A stretch of 64,000 nucleotides of DNA from Methylohalobius sp964654415 (GCA_964654415.1 CAZZIP010000002.1:237751-301750); one strand, 5' to 3'; shown: positions 17,480 through 28,307, counted from the first letter of the stretch. The notes: a model not told the origin generated them from the letters alone. Made by a program: numbers and translations.

Positions 17480-18187
17480 ATGGGACGACAAATCGTAAAG
17501 CCTATTGCCCAAACCGACTCTGCCGGGCAGTCGGACGCGTTATTTCTTGCTCATCTGGAAGTCGAAGAGCAGCACCGCTTCGTCAGGCGGTTGATCACTG
17601 GACTGATGATTTTTTTGCTGTTGTGGCTGGCAGGACTTTTGTATTTCGAGCAACCGGCGTTGCGCCAATGGTGGCAATCCACGGTTCGCGCTCAGTCGGC
17701 CACACCCAAAGCGGTAGGTGCTGCAAGTGCTGAAACTGCCCAGCTCGAGCGCCTCAACCGGGAGTTGGTTCGTTTGCGCGAGCAACTCGGCGAGGCCGTT
17801 ACCGAGACTTTGACCATAAAGCTAGCTACCCTAGAGGACCGGATCAGGACGGGACGTGCCGGTCTTCAGGATTTAGAGTTGATCCAATCCATCAAAGAAG
17901 ATATCGGCTTGTTGACGGCAAAAGGCGGTCGATTTCCCTCTTCCACCGCCCCGTCCCTGGCGGCGGTAACTCCTTTACCTCAAGCGGAGGGAGCCGCACC
18001 GGATGTTGCTTTATTAGAGCGGTTTGGCCGGTTAGAGACTCTGGTTTATTTATCCTTAGGGGTGTTTTCTGTGATTCTCATTGCTGCTGGCAGCTATTTT
18101 TTCAGATGCAGCGCCCAGCTCAGACGCCTGGAGACGAATTTGTCTAGGCTTTCCGCTCAGCTTCCGCTTCAGCGCCGCGCGTCTTAG
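17480..18187 (+). CDS. Uncharacterised inner-membrane coiled-coil protein
   Basis: 235 residues from ATG 17480, which has an AGGAGG 7 bases upstream. The frame is open back to TTG 17405 overlapping pdxJ, but that start has no ribosome-binding site. Not a family I recognise. Two membrane segments are visible (about residues 40-58, TGLMIFLLLWLAGLLYF; and about 195-213, LETLVYLSLGVFSVILIAAGSYFF), with a heptad-rich stretch between them (AQLERLNRELVRLREQLGEA). Both ends may face the cytoplasm and the coiled coil the periplasm; this is inference. Its stop overlaps the convergent diguanylate cyclase by 4 bp. Confidence 0.7.
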   Translation: MGRQIVKPIAQTDSAGQSDALFLAHLEVEEQHRFVRRLITGLMIFLLLWLAGLLYFEQPALRQWWQSTVRAQSATPKAVGAASAETAQLERLNRELVRLREQLGEAVTETLTIKLATLEDRIRTGRAGLQDLELIQSIKEDIGLLTAKGGRFPSSTAPSLAAVTPLPQAEGAAPDVALLERFGRLETLVYLSLGVFSVILIAAGSYFFRCSAQLRRLETNLSRLSAQLPLQRRAS

Positions 18188-19353
18188 TCGAGCGTTTCGA
18201 TCCGGTTACGCCCACTTTGTTTGGCGCGATAGAGGGCTTGGTCAGCGCGTTGGATGAAATCGGCGATGGATTCCTTCATATGATAGCTGGTTACTCCAGC
18301 CGAAAAAGTAGGCAGGGTGACCGTACCGGATTCGGTCTGAATGGTGTGGCCTGAGATTCGTTCTCGGATCTTGGTCAAGGCCTTGACTGCGCCGATGGTG
18401 TTCGTGCTGGGAAGCAGGATAATGAATTCTTCACCGCCGAAACGGGCCACATGATCGTGGCGGCGGAATCCAGATTGTATATATTGGGCATATGCGCGCA
18501 GGACTGCGTCGCCAACTCCATGGCCGTGATAGTCGTTGATCTGCTTGAAATGGTCGATATCGACGATCGCCAAAGTCAACGGTGATGGATGGCGTTGTAC
18601 CCGGCCGAGTTCTTCCTCCAGGCGTTGCAAAAATGCGCGCCGATTGGGCAGTCCGGTCAATTCATCCGTTAGGCTTAGGGTGCGAGCGTGCTGTAATTCT
18701 TGGGTTAAGCGTTCATTTTGAGTTTGGGTGCTAGCCAGTTGTTGTTGAAGTTGAGCCAATTGTGATGCCAATTGACGTTGTCCTTGCATCAACTGTTGGG
18801 CCTGCTCTTTCAGAGCATGCTGGATTAATTCCATTTGCGCACCTGGCTTGAGTTTTTCTATGATCTCAAGGATTTTCTCCACCGCTTCAGCGAAGTGGTC
18901 GTTGTTCTGCTGAATTGATTGGATCTTCTCGCAAGCTGCTTGGGTAGGCGTGGCTGCTTCTACTCGCGGCGCAAGATGAGGACCTACAGGTAAATCACCG
19001 ATGATTTGCTCAGGTGGGGCAAGGGCAGGCAGTGGACCAAGGAGAGCCTGCAATTCTCTAAGTCCTTGTTGCAAAGTTTCCAGATCGCTTAAGGTGGGTG
19101 ATTGAGTGACTAATTTTTGCAAAAACGCCACGCGCTTTTGTATCGTCTCGTGGCGTAGTTGAGGGAGCTTCGCTAATTGCTGGAGTAGAGTCTGAATGAT
19201 GGCCGAATAATGGCGCTGATAGGATTGTTGCAGTTCGTCTAGGGTGTTGAGGTTTCTTTGAAGGTGCTCGATTACCAGGCGCTCGACGTCATAGTTGTCG
19301 AGTACATCGAGTTCTCTTAGCAGTTTTTTGATGTTACATGATAGCTTGTTCAT
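18184..19353 (-). CDS. GGDEF-domain diguanylate cyclase
   Basis: 389 residues. The C-terminal GGDEF domain (about residues 225-389) has an intact active site GGEEF and an inhibitory I-site RxxD (RRHD) five residues before it, so it should make cyclic di-GMP and be product-inhibited. The conserved NDYHGHGVGDAVL is also present. The N-terminal 220 residues are helical and glutamine-rich (LKEQAQQLMQGQRQLASQLAQLQQQL), a coiled-coil signal-transfer region without membrane segments, so the protein is probably cytoplasmic. The first about 100 residues match no sensor domain I know. It is a single gene downstream of a 229-bp gap. Confidence 0.92.
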   Translation of the reverse strand: MNKLSCNIKKLLRELDVLDNYDVERLVIEHLQRNLNTLDELQQSYQRHYSAIIQTLLQQLAKLPQLRHETIQKRVAFLQKLVTQSPTLSDLETLQQGLRELQALLGPLPALAPPEQIIGDLPVGPHLAPRVEAATPTQAACEKIQSIQQNNDHFAEAVEKILEIIEKLKPGAQMELIQHALKEQAQQLMQGQRQLASQLAQLQQQLASTQTQNERLTQELQHARTLSLTDELTGLPNRRAFLQRLEEELGRVQRHPSPLTLAIVDIDHFKQINDYHGHGVGDAVLRAYAQYIQSGFRRHDHVARFGGEEFIILLPSTNTIGAVKALTKIRERISGHTIQTESGTVTLPTFSAGVTSYHMKESIADFIQRADQALYRAKQSGRNRIETLD

Positions 19354-19501
19354 TTATAAAACGATTGAAACCGGGTTGGGTCGGCAATTTATCATAACCT
19401 CCTTTATGCAGTCGCGCAGCTTTGCCGCGTGCCAATCAGAAGTCGGCATCGGAAGTGCTTAAATCCTTAGGTTACAAAGTATAGTGTTTCTCACAAATCA
19501 C

Positions 19502-19547
19502 GCGGCGCCGGGAGCCCCCGGCTCCAGTCACGGGAAGGAGGCGCCGC
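19502..19547. repeat. Nested inverted repeat between ppiD and the diguanylate cyclase gene
   Basis: Outer arms GCGGCGCC (19502-19509) and GGCGCCGC (19540-19547) are perfect complements. An inner hairpin GGAGCC-CCC-GGCTCC sits at 19511-19525. It lies 36 bases past the ppiD stop and may fold into a strong RNA structure or act as a terminator for ppiD, although no proper T-run follows on the minus strand. Confidence 0.55.
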
Positions 19548-19582
19548 TCCCTCCTTTCTTGGCATGGCCATAAATGGGAGCG

Positions 19583-21475
19583 TTATTCAGCTTCAGCCGC
19601 CGGCCAGTTGATTTTTACCTTGGCCTTATCGCGTAGCTGCGCCTGGTATTCTTTAAAAGTTATTAAACCAAACATTTGTGCTAGGTTGGTTCTGAGGCGT
19701 TTTTTCTCCTCTAGGCTCAAGCTATTATAATTGCCATCGTCTACTGCCAGCACTTGGACCAAAACTTGGCGGCCATCAGCCAAGGGAATCTGTAAGAATA
19801 CAGGTCGATCGGGTTGCGGACGTGGCGCCCGGAAGATCGCGCTGGTGTCATTTTCAATCTCAGGAATCGGCGTGTCACTACGAGTAAGCTCGGCAACTTT
19901 GACCGTAGTCTTGACCTGGTTGGCGATTTCTTCCAATTTGGCACCGCTTTCTAATTTGGCCAACCACTCTTTTGCTCGGGTCTCAGTGATTTGGCGAGCC
20001 TTCTGCTTCCGAAGCAGGATTGTAATTTCATCGCTTACCTCCTCGAGAGGACGCTGTTTAGCCGGCAGATGCTGGCGTATCCGTAGGGCTATCAGCGTCC
20101 CGTTTTCCGTCTCAATGGGTTCGCTGTTATTGCCTGCGAGCACCTCTTCGCTAAAAGCGGCTGCACGGATTTTAGCATCGGCGGCGATGCCTTCACCTTG
20201 GTTCCGAGTGAACAGGCCAGTGGATTCGATTTTTAATCCTAGTGCATTGGCGGCTGGTTCCAGACTGTGAGGATTCTCATAGACTAACTGGGCTAATTTT
20301 TCTGCCAACTCATAAAAGCGGGCCTCTGCTTCTTGATGCTGGATATCCTGGCGGATTTGCTCCCTTACTGCTTCGAAAGGTTGAGGGACGGCCGGTTTGA
20401 TTGCTATGACTTGGATAAGGTGGTAACCAAATGGCGTCTCCACTGGGTCAGAAATTTTTCCTTCAGGCAGGGCAAAGGCCGCATCTTCAAAGTTTTTCTC
20501 AAGCAGCCCCTTTTTTATAAAGCCTAAATCACCCCCTTGGGCCTTAGAACCAGGGTCCTCAGAAAATTGTTTAGCCAGTTCCGAAAAATCTTCTCCTTGC
20601 TCTAGGCGCTGTTTGATTTCCAACGCTTTGGCCAAAGCTTGCTGTTTTTGTTGCGGGGTGGCATCCGGGGAAATTGCAATCAGGATATGACGGATGTGGC
20701 GCTGTTCTGGGGTAGTGAAGGCTTGCTGTTGCTCCTCGTAATGGCGGCGCAGTTCTTCTTCAGTAGGTTCGATGCTTTTGGCAATGGCTGCGCTGGACAG
20801 GCTTAGATAATCGACTGCTACTTGTTCAGGAGTTTTGAACTGGTCTTGGTGTTGTTCATAGTACGCTCGGATTTCCTCGGCGCTGACTGTGGCTTCTTGT
20901 TCGGATAGGGGTAAGATGAAATAGGCAATTTTGCGGCGTTGGTTCTGGAGTTTATAAAACGTTTCTGCCTCATGATCACTGACAAAACTGGAATTGACTA
21001 TTCCTTGTCCGAGTTGCTCCAAGAGCAAAGATCGCCGGACTTGAGCGATAAACTGGTCAGAACTTAGGCCCTCAGTAGCCAATAGGCGCTGATATTTTTC
21101 TTCATCAAAGTGGCCGTTGGTCTGGAGGAAGGGTAGACTACGGATGAATTGAGCCACTTGAGTGTCGCTGACTGCCAGCTTTTTGGCAAGGGCAGCCTGG
21201 AACAGCAATTCATCGTTAATCAGCTGATCTAGGGCCTGCTGCTTCAATTCTTGTTCGCTGTAGGAACCTTGGCTGAGGAAACGGGCATATTGTTGCTCGT
21301 ACAGGCGGAGTAAATCCCGTTCGAAAAATTCGCGTTTACCAACGGTAGCGATGGGCTTTTCCTTGCCGGTGTCGAAATAGTTTCCGATGCCCCATAGAGC
21401 AAAAGGAACGGTGATCAAAATCAGAATGGTCCAAGCCAAAATTCCTTGGGCGCGGTCTCGAATCGTTTGCAACAT
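19583..21475 (-). CDS. ppiD: Peptidyl-prolyl isomerase / chaperone PpiD
   Basis: 630 residues. One N-terminal membrane anchor (about residues 13-33, LAWTILILITVPFALWGIG), a SurA-like N-terminal chaperone region (LYEQQYARFLSQGSYSEQELKQQAL), and a parvulin domain (about residues 265-365, RHIRHILIAISPDATP to GYHLIQV). It is anchored in the inner membrane facing the periplasm and helps newly secreted proteins fold. Position after lon-hupB is the standard gammaproteobacterial order. It is separated from the upstream tRNAs by a strong terminator and so has its own promoter. Confidence 0.96.
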   Translation of the reverse strand: MLQTIRDRAQGILAWTILILITVPFALWGIGNYFDTGKEKPIATVGKREFFERDLLRLYEQQYARFLSQGSYSEQELKQQALDQLINDELLFQAALAKKLAVSDTQVAQFIRSLPFLQTNGHFDEEKYQRLLATEGLSSDQFIAQVRRSLLLEQLGQGIVNSSFVSDHEAETFYKLQNQRRKIAYFILPLSEQEATVSAEEIRAYYEQHQDQFKTPEQVAVDYLSLSSAAIAKSIEPTEEELRRHYEEQQQAFTTPEQRHIRHILIAISPDATPQQKQQALAKALEIKQRLEQGEDFSELAKQFSEDPGSKAQGGDLGFIKKGLLEKNFEDAAFALPEGKISDPVETPFGYHLIQVIAIKPAVPQPFEAVREQIRQDIQHQEAEARFYELAEKLAQLVYENPHSLEPAANALGLKIESTGLFTRNQGEGIAADAKIRAAAFSEEVLAGNNSEPIETENGTLIALRIRQHLPAKQRPLEEVSDEITILLRKQKARQITETRAKEWLAKLESGAKLEEIANQVKTTVKVAELTRSDTPIPEIENDTSAIFRAPRPQPDRPVFLQIPLADGRQVLVQVLAVDDGNYNSLSLEEKKRLRTNLAQMFGLITFKEYQAQLRDKAKVKINWPAAEAE

Positions 21476-21508
21476 AACGAAGTTCCAAATGACAATTTGG
21501 CAGGCATG

Positions 21509-21533
21509 AAAAACCCCGCGGTGGCGGGGTTTT
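21509..21533 (-). terminator. Rho-independent terminator after the hupB-tRNA unit
   Basis: Stem CCCCGC/GCGGGG with a short loop is flanked by A-run and T-run (AAAAACCCCGC...GCGGGGTTTT), so it works in principle in both directions. It sits 6 bases past the encoded CCA of tRNA-Asp and ends the minus-strand hupB/tRNA transcript before ppiD. Confidence 0.85.
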
Positions 21534-21539
21534 GATTAT

Positions 21540-21616
21540 TGGCGGAGTGGACGGGACTCGAACCCGCGACCCCCGGCGTGACAGGCCGGTATTCTAACCG
21601 ACTGAACTACCACTCC
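21540..21616 (-). tRNA. tRNA-Asp (GTC)
   Basis: 77 bases including the encoded CCA. The acceptor arms GGAGTGG/CCACTCC with discriminator G, the D-arm TAGTTCAGTCGGTTAGAATA, the anticodon stem-loop CCGGCCTGTCACGCCGG with anticodon GTC, and the T-arm GGGTTCGAGTCCC are all intact. It lies 8 bases after tRNA-Val in the same transcript. Confidence 0.96.
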
Positions 21617-21624
21617 GTTTACTC

Positions 21625-21700
21625 TGGTGGGTGCTGCAGGGATTGAACCTGCGACCTTCGCCTTGTAAGGGCGATGCTCTCCCAGCTGAGCTAAGCACCC
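21625..21700 (-). tRNA. tRNA-Val (TAC)
   Basis: 76 bases including encoded CCA. Acceptor GGGTGCT/AGCACCC with discriminator A, anticodon loop CTTACAA (anticodon TAC), and T-arm GCAGGTTCAATCCTGC all pair. It begins only 15 bases after the hupB stop codon, so it must be cut out of the hupB transcript or use a promoter inside hupB. Confidence 0.96.
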
Positions 21701-21715
21701 CCAAAATCTAAACGA

Positions 21716-21988
21716 CTATTGTACTGCGTCTTTTAAAGTTTTGCCAGCCTTAAACGCTGGAATTTTTGCTGCTTTGATTTTCATAGGCTCACCGGTACGG
21801 GGATTGCGACCTTGCCGTTCCTGCCGTTCTTTAACGGTAAAAGTGCCAAAACCAATCAGTGTGACGGCCTTGCCTTCGCTCAAGCTCGCAGTTACGGTAT
21901 CGATAAAGGCGTCAAGCGCTCTTGCTGCATCGGCCTTGGTCAGATTGGCCTTGTCGGCGATGGCATCGATCAATTCGGATTTGTTCAT
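21716..21988 (-). CDS. hupB: DNA-binding protein HU-beta
   Basis: 90 residues from ATG 21988: MNKSELIDAIADKANLTKAD, with the DNA-binding arm GFGTFTVKERQERQGRNPRTGEP. Nucleoid-associated protein that bends DNA. The reading frame extends 28 codons upstream, but the HU family always starts at MNK, and the true start has GGGGGG-rich sequence before it. A clear sigma-70 promoter lies at 22083-22112. Downstream it runs into tRNA-Val and tRNA-Asp. Confidence 0.97.
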   Translation of the reverse strand: MNKSELIDAIADKANLTKADAARALDAFIDTVTASLSEGKAVTLIGFGTFTVKERQERQGRNPRTGEPMKIKAAKIPAFKAGKTLKDAVQ

Positions 21989-22082
21989 GTATTCCCCCCT
22001 TAAATTTGGTTTGGCAAAATAAAAATTAAAGATCGTCAAACGTCCAATTTGTACGCGCCGTCGGCTGTGCAAATTTGCGGCA

Positions 22083-22112
22083 TTTATAACAGCCCCTAGA
22101 AACTACTGTCAA
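22083..22112 (-). promoter_or_regulatory. Sigma-70 promoter of hupB
   Basis: On the minus strand TTGACA (22107-22112), an 18-base spacer and TATAAA (22083-22088). This is a near-consensus promoter expected to start transcription near 22076, giving a leader of about 88 bases before hupB. Confidence 0.65.
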
Positions 22113-22158
22113 GCCGCACAAAGTCTGAATCTTCGCGGGTTTGCAGCAAATTTCTCGA

Positions 22159-24552
<2,394 letters not shown>

Positions 24553-24560
24553 AGATTTAC

Positions 24561-24586
24561 GTCCTGCAATGGAGTCCTGCAATGGA
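24561..24586. repeat. Tandem 13-bp duplication covering the lon ribosome-binding site
   Basis: GTCCTGCAATGGA occurs twice head to tail (24561-24573 and 24574-24586). On the lon strand this is TCCATTGCAGGAC twice, so the AGGA Shine-Dalgarno-like element is duplicated: one copy 9 bases from the ATG, the other 13 bases further up. Confidence 0.85.
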
Positions 24587-24609
24587 TAGGAAATCGGCGA
24601 CTGTTTAAA

Positions 24610-24637
24610 ATATGGGCAATTTATCGCCGAAATCAAG
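24610..24637 (-). promoter_or_regulatory. Sigma-32 (heat-shock) promoter of lon
   Basis: On the minus strand CTTGATT (24631-24637), a 13-base spacer and GCCCATAT (24610-24617) closely match the E. coli RpoH consensus CTTGAAA-N13-17-CCCCATNT. It lies about 60 bases upstream of the lon ATG and downstream of the clpX stop, as in the heat-inducible lon promoter of E. coli. Confidence 0.7.
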
Positions 24638-24673
24638 CTTTTTGGGAAAAGCCAATCAGCTGAATTTCGATCC

Positions 24674-25945
24674 TCAGTCAGCCAAAACTCTTTGTTTGTC
24701 GCTGTTCTCGTAGATCAAGTAGGGTTTCGCTTCACCCGTGATGACGCTCTCGTCGATCACCACCTTGGTGATGTTGGGGGTGGATGGAAGTTCATACATG
24801 ACGTCGAGCAGGACATGCTCGAGGATCGTCCTCAGTCCCCGAGCACCGGTTTTGCGCTCCATAGCCTTTCTAGCTATCTTGCGCAAGGCATCTTCGCGGA
24901 TTTCTAATTCGCAGCCTTCCATTTCGAACAACCGCTTGTATTGTTTGACGAGGGCATTTTTGGGTTCGGTCAGAATCCGAATGAGTGCCTGCTCGTCCAA
25001 TTCCTCAAGGGTGGCCACTACCGGCAGCCTCCCGACGAACTCCGGAATTAAGCCATAGCGAATCAGATCCTCGGCTTCCACTTCAGCGAGAATCTCACCC
25101 ATATTGCGGGAATCCTCTTTGCTTTTTACCTCGGCCGAGAAACCAATGCCCCCTTTTTCCGAACGCTGGCGGATGATCTTCTCTAACCCTGCAAACGCTC
25201 CACCGCAAATGAACAGGATATTGGCGGTATTTACCTGGAGAAACTCTTGTTGGGGATGCTTACGCCCACCCTGGGGGGGTACTGAGGCGATGGTGCCTTC
25301 AATGAGCTTCAGCAGGGCCTGTTGCACTCCCTCGCCGGATACGTCCCGAGTGATGGAAGGATTGTCCGATTTACGGGAAATCTTGTCGATTTCATCGATG
25401 TAAACGATCCCCGACTCGGCCTTTTCCACATCGTAATCGCACTTTTGCAGCAGTTTCTGAATAATGTTTTCGACATCCTCCCCTACATAACCGGCCTCGG
25501 TCAGAGTGGTGGCGTCGGCGATGGTGAAAGGTACGTCGAGCAAGCGAGCAAGGGTTTCTGCCAGAAGGGTTTTGCCGGAGCCGGTCGGACCGATGAGCAG
25601 GATATTGCTTTTGGCCAGTTCGACGTCGTTTTTTTTATGCTGCGAGCGGATCCGCTTATAATGATTGTATACGGCAACGGAGAGGATTTTCTTGGCTACT
25701 TCCTGGCCGATGACGTATTCGTCCAATACCTCCTTGATCTCCTTAGGCTTAGGCAGGCGGTCTTCGCTGCCAGCCTGGTTTTCTTGGAGCTCCTCGCGGA
25801 TGATGTCGTTGCAGAGGTCTACGCATTCGTCGCAGATGAATACCGACGGACCGGCTATCAGCTTTCTGACCTCATGTTGACTCTTGCCGCAAAAAGAGCA
25901 GTACAGCAACTTCCCCTCTCTGTCCTTACCGCGCCTGTCGCTCAT
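24674..25945 (-). CDS. clpX: ClpX, ATPase subunit of Clp protease
   Basis: 423 residues, full length. N-terminal zinc-binding domain (CSFCGKSQHEVRKLIAGPS, then CDEC), Walker A GPTGSGKT, pore loop GYVGEDV, Walker B IVYIDEIDKI, and the sensor region RSEKGGIGF. The IGF loop that docks on ClpP is visible in GGIGFSAE. It unfolds substrates and feeds them to ClpP in the cytoplasm. It is third in tig-clpP-clpX, 102 bp after clpP. Confidence 0.97.
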   Translation of the reverse strand: MSDRRGKDREGKLLYCSFCGKSQHEVRKLIAGPSVFICDECVDLCNDIIREELQENQAGSEDRLPKPKEIKEVLDEYVIGQEVAKKILSVAVYNHYKRIRSQHKKNDVELAKSNILLIGPTGSGKTLLAETLARLLDVPFTIADATTLTEAGYVGEDVENIIQKLLQKCDYDVEKAESGIVYIDEIDKISRKSDNPSITRDVSGEGVQQALLKLIEGTIASVPPQGGRKHPQQEFLQVNTANILFICGGAFAGLEKIIRQRSEKGGIGFSAEVKSKEDSRNMGEILAEVEAEDLIRYGLIPEFVGRLPVVATLEELDEQALIRILTEPKNALVKQYKRLFEMEGCELEIREDALRKIARKAMERKTGARGLRTILEHVLLDVMYELPSTPNITKVVIDESVITGEAKPYLIYENSDKQRVLAD

Positions 25946-26047
25946 AAGTTACCTCGACCATTAAAGCTTAAAGTATTCGTTATCTAGCCGGGGGCCTACA
26001 CTATCAGCATAAACCCTAGAATCGGAAATTGCCAGGTTCCACGGAGT

Positions 26048-26674
26048 CTAGCTTCCCGATTGCAGCTTGACTCGAGTCGTAAGCACTTTGTCTATGAGCC
26101 CGTATTCCAAGGCTTCGGTGCTGCTCATGAAGAAATCCCGGTCAGTATCCTGTTGGATTTTTTCTAGCGGCTGGCCGGTATGTTTGGCCAGAATCCGGTT
26201 GAGTCGATCGCGGGTTTGCAAGATTTCCCGGGCGTGGATGTCGATATCACTCGCTTGACCCTGGAATCCTCCAAGGGGTTGGTGAATCATTACCCGTGAG
26301 TGAGGCAGAGAATACCGTTTCCCAGGTGCGCCGCCAGCTAAAAGCAGGGCTCCCATGCTGGCAGCCTGGCCGATACACATGGTGCTCACGTCGGGTTTGA
26401 TGAATTGCATGGTGTCATAGATAGCCAGGCCTGCGGTCACGACTCCGCCTGGTGAATTGATATAGAGGTGGATGTCCTTGTCCGGGTTTTCTGACTCCAG
26501 AAACAGCAATTGGGCGACGATCAGATTGGCCATGTGGTCTTCCACCGGCCCCACCAGGAAGATGACCCGTTCTTTGAGTAGGCGCGAATAAATGTCAAAA
26601 GCGCGCTCTCCACGCGGGGTCTGTTCGACGACGATGGGGACTAGCTGATTGTAGATACCAAGTGGTTTATTCAT
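26048..26674 (-). CDS. clpP: ClpP, proteolytic subunit of Clp protease
   Basis: 208 residues from ATG 26674 (MNKPLGIYNQLVPIVVEQTPRGERAFDIYSRLL). Catalytic Ser106 (GQAASMGALL), His131 (MIHQPLGG), and the Asp in QQDTDRDFF follow the family pattern. The frame extends 28 codons upstream into the end of tig and is rejected. Two bases separate it from the tig stop, so tig and clpP are cotranscribed. Confidence 0.97.
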   Translation of the reverse strand: MNKPLGIYNQLVPIVVEQTPRGERAFDIYSRLLKERVIFLVGPVEDHMANLIVAQLLFLESENPDKDIHLYINSPGGVVTAGLAIYDTMQFIKPDVSTMCIGQAASMGALLLAGGAPGKRYSLPHSRVMIHQPLGGFQGQASDIDIHAREILQTRDRLNRILAKHTGQPLEKIQQDTDRDFFMSSTEALEYGLIDKVLTTRVKLQSGS

Positions 26675-26676
26675 AT

Positions 26677-27984
26677 TTATGCGCGGCGCTGTTGTTTCTT
26701 CAGCAGTTCGTTGAAAGCAACGGGTTCCTCGGTAACTTTGGCTTGGGTTAAAACCCATTCGGCAACCTGCTCTTCTAATACCAAGTTCTCGATCTGGGCC
26801 AACTGCTCTGGATGGCTGTAATACCAGTTCACGACTTGCTCTGCGTCTTCATAATTTTCGGCCAGTTCTTCGACCGCTTGGCGGACTCGCTCAGGATCCG
26901 GCTTAAGCTGGTTGGCCTTGATGATTTCTGCCAAAATTAGACCCAAAGTGACCCGTTTCTTGGCATTTTCTTTGATACCATCTACGGGCAATTGGTTCAA
27001 TAGGGCAGGGTTTTGTTTCAATGCCCTAGCCACAGGTGCCAGCAGGCGGTGCATTTCTTGTTTGACCAAAGCCTCGGGTACCGGGATCGAATAGCGCTGG
27101 TAGAGGGCATCGAGCACTCTGCTCTTGATTTCCTCTCTGAGCGCGCTGCGTAGCTGGCGTTCCATATTGGCTTTGACCTCGCGGCGAAACTCTTCCACGT
27201 CCCCGCTCTCTATTCCGTATTCCTTGACGAACTCCGGGCCGATTTCAGGCAGCCGGCCTTCCTCGATCTTTTCCACCTTCACCTCAAACCGCGCGGTTTT
27301 TCCAGCAAGGTTTTCAGCATGGTAGTCTTGGGGGAAAGTCAGCTCGAATTCCACGTGGTCCCCGGGTTTGCTGCCTAACAAGTTGTCTTCGAAGCCGGGG
27401 ATCATTTTGCCAGCACCCAATTCGACCTGAAGATGTTCCACCTTATTTTCAGTAATAGACTGGTCCCCCTGAAAGGCTTCAAAAGTGAGAGTGAGTCGAT
27501 CGCCGATTTGCGTGGGCCGATCTACTTCGTGCCAGGTTTTCTTCTGTTCTCGCAGGCGCTCGATCATGCTTTCCAGATCGGCTTCGGTGATTTCACAGAC
27601 GGGTTTGGCAATTTCCAGAGTATCTAAGGGGACGATCTCGATCTCCGGATAGACCTCGAATTGTGCCTCGAAGGCCAAGCCTTTGCCTTCCGCCGTTTCC
27701 TGGGGGATGATTTTAGGTTCGCCTGCTGGGCGCAAAGCGTGTTCTTTGATGGCTTCGGTGAAACTTGAGCCGATCAGGTCGTAGATGACTTCTTCGCGAA
27801 CCTGCTTGCCAAAACGCTGACGGATAATGCGAGCAGGTACCTTGCCTGGCCGGAAACCAGCCACCTTCACTCGCTGAGCCAGGGACTCCAGGCGAGCGGC
27901 AACCTCTGACTGGATTTTTTCCTCGGGTACTTGGACGGTGATTTTGCGGCCGATGTCAGAGGTAGTTTCGACGGAAATCTGCAT
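26677..27984 (-). CDS. tig: Trigger factor (ribosome-associated chaperone)
   Basis: 435 residues. N-terminal ribosome-binding domain with the signature GFRPGKVPARIIRQRFG (about residues 43-59), central FKBP-type isomerase domain (IGDRLTLTFEAFQGDQ to GFEDNLLGSKPGDHVEFELTFPQDY), and helical C-terminal chaperone arms. It binds nascent chains at the ribosome exit. It heads the tig-clpP-clpX cluster and lies directly downstream of tRNA-Leu, an arrangement also known from Pseudomonas. Confidence 0.96.
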   Translation of the reverse strand: MQISVETTSDIGRKITVQVPEEKIQSEVAARLESLAQRVKVAGFRPGKVPARIIRQRFGKQVREEVIYDLIGSSFTEAIKEHALRPAGEPKIIPQETAEGKGLAFEAQFEVYPEIEIVPLDTLEIAKPVCEITEADLESMIERLREQKKTWHEVDRPTQIGDRLTLTFEAFQGDQSITENKVEHLQVELGAGKMIPGFEDNLLGSKPGDHVEFELTFPQDYHAENLAGKTARFEVKVEKIEEGRLPEIGPEFVKEYGIESGDVEEFRREVKANMERQLRSALREEIKSRVLDALYQRYSIPVPEALVKQEMHRLLAPVARALKQNPALLNQLPVDGIKENAKKRVTLGLILAEIIKANQLKPDPERVRQAVEELAENYEDAEQVVNWYYSHPEQLAQIENLVLEEQVAEWVLTQAKVTEEPVAFNELLKKQQRRA

Positions 27985-28032
27985 AAATTATTACCTCGCA
28001 AAGTACTGACTTGATAAGTATCAACGATTACG

Positions 28033-28062
28033 ATTAGATCGTTTGGACTGTTGTCGGATCAA
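28033..28062 (-). promoter_or_regulatory. Candidate promoter for tig
   Basis: On the minus strand TTGATC (28057-28062), an 18-base spacer and TCTAAT (28033-28038) lie between tRNA-Leu and tig. It is a moderate sigma-70 match; read-through from the tRNA is the alternative. Confidence 0.3.
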
Positions 28063-28084
28063 ATTGATAGGTGAATTCAAGAAT

Positions 28085-28169
<85 letters not shown>

Positions 28170-28248
28170 AAGAGCATTTTGTGTTCAACGCCGTGGGAAT
28201 TTATCGGGGTTAGAGGTCAATGGTCGGAAGCGCTTCTGGCAGGCTGCT

Positions 28249-28276
28249 AGCTTAGCTAATTTGGCGTAACAGTCAA
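28249..28276 (-). promoter_or_regulatory. Candidate promoter for tRNA-Leu
   Basis: On the minus strand TTGACT (28271-28276), a 16-base spacer and TAAGCT (28249-28254), about 80 bases before the tRNA 5' end. The -35 box is good and the -10 box only fair. Confidence 0.35.
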
Positions 28277-28307
28277 GTTCTGTGATGGTTTTCTAAACAT
28301 GTGACGA

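Noticed and set aside
21460..21490. GGAACTT on the minus strand near ppiD as a sigma-E promoter
   Set aside because: The -10 position and start of transcription would fall inside the ppiD coding sequence.
22000..22072. 28-residue N-terminal extension of HU
   Set aside because: HU proteins begin at MNK; the extension would cover the untranslated leader downstream of a near-consensus promoter.
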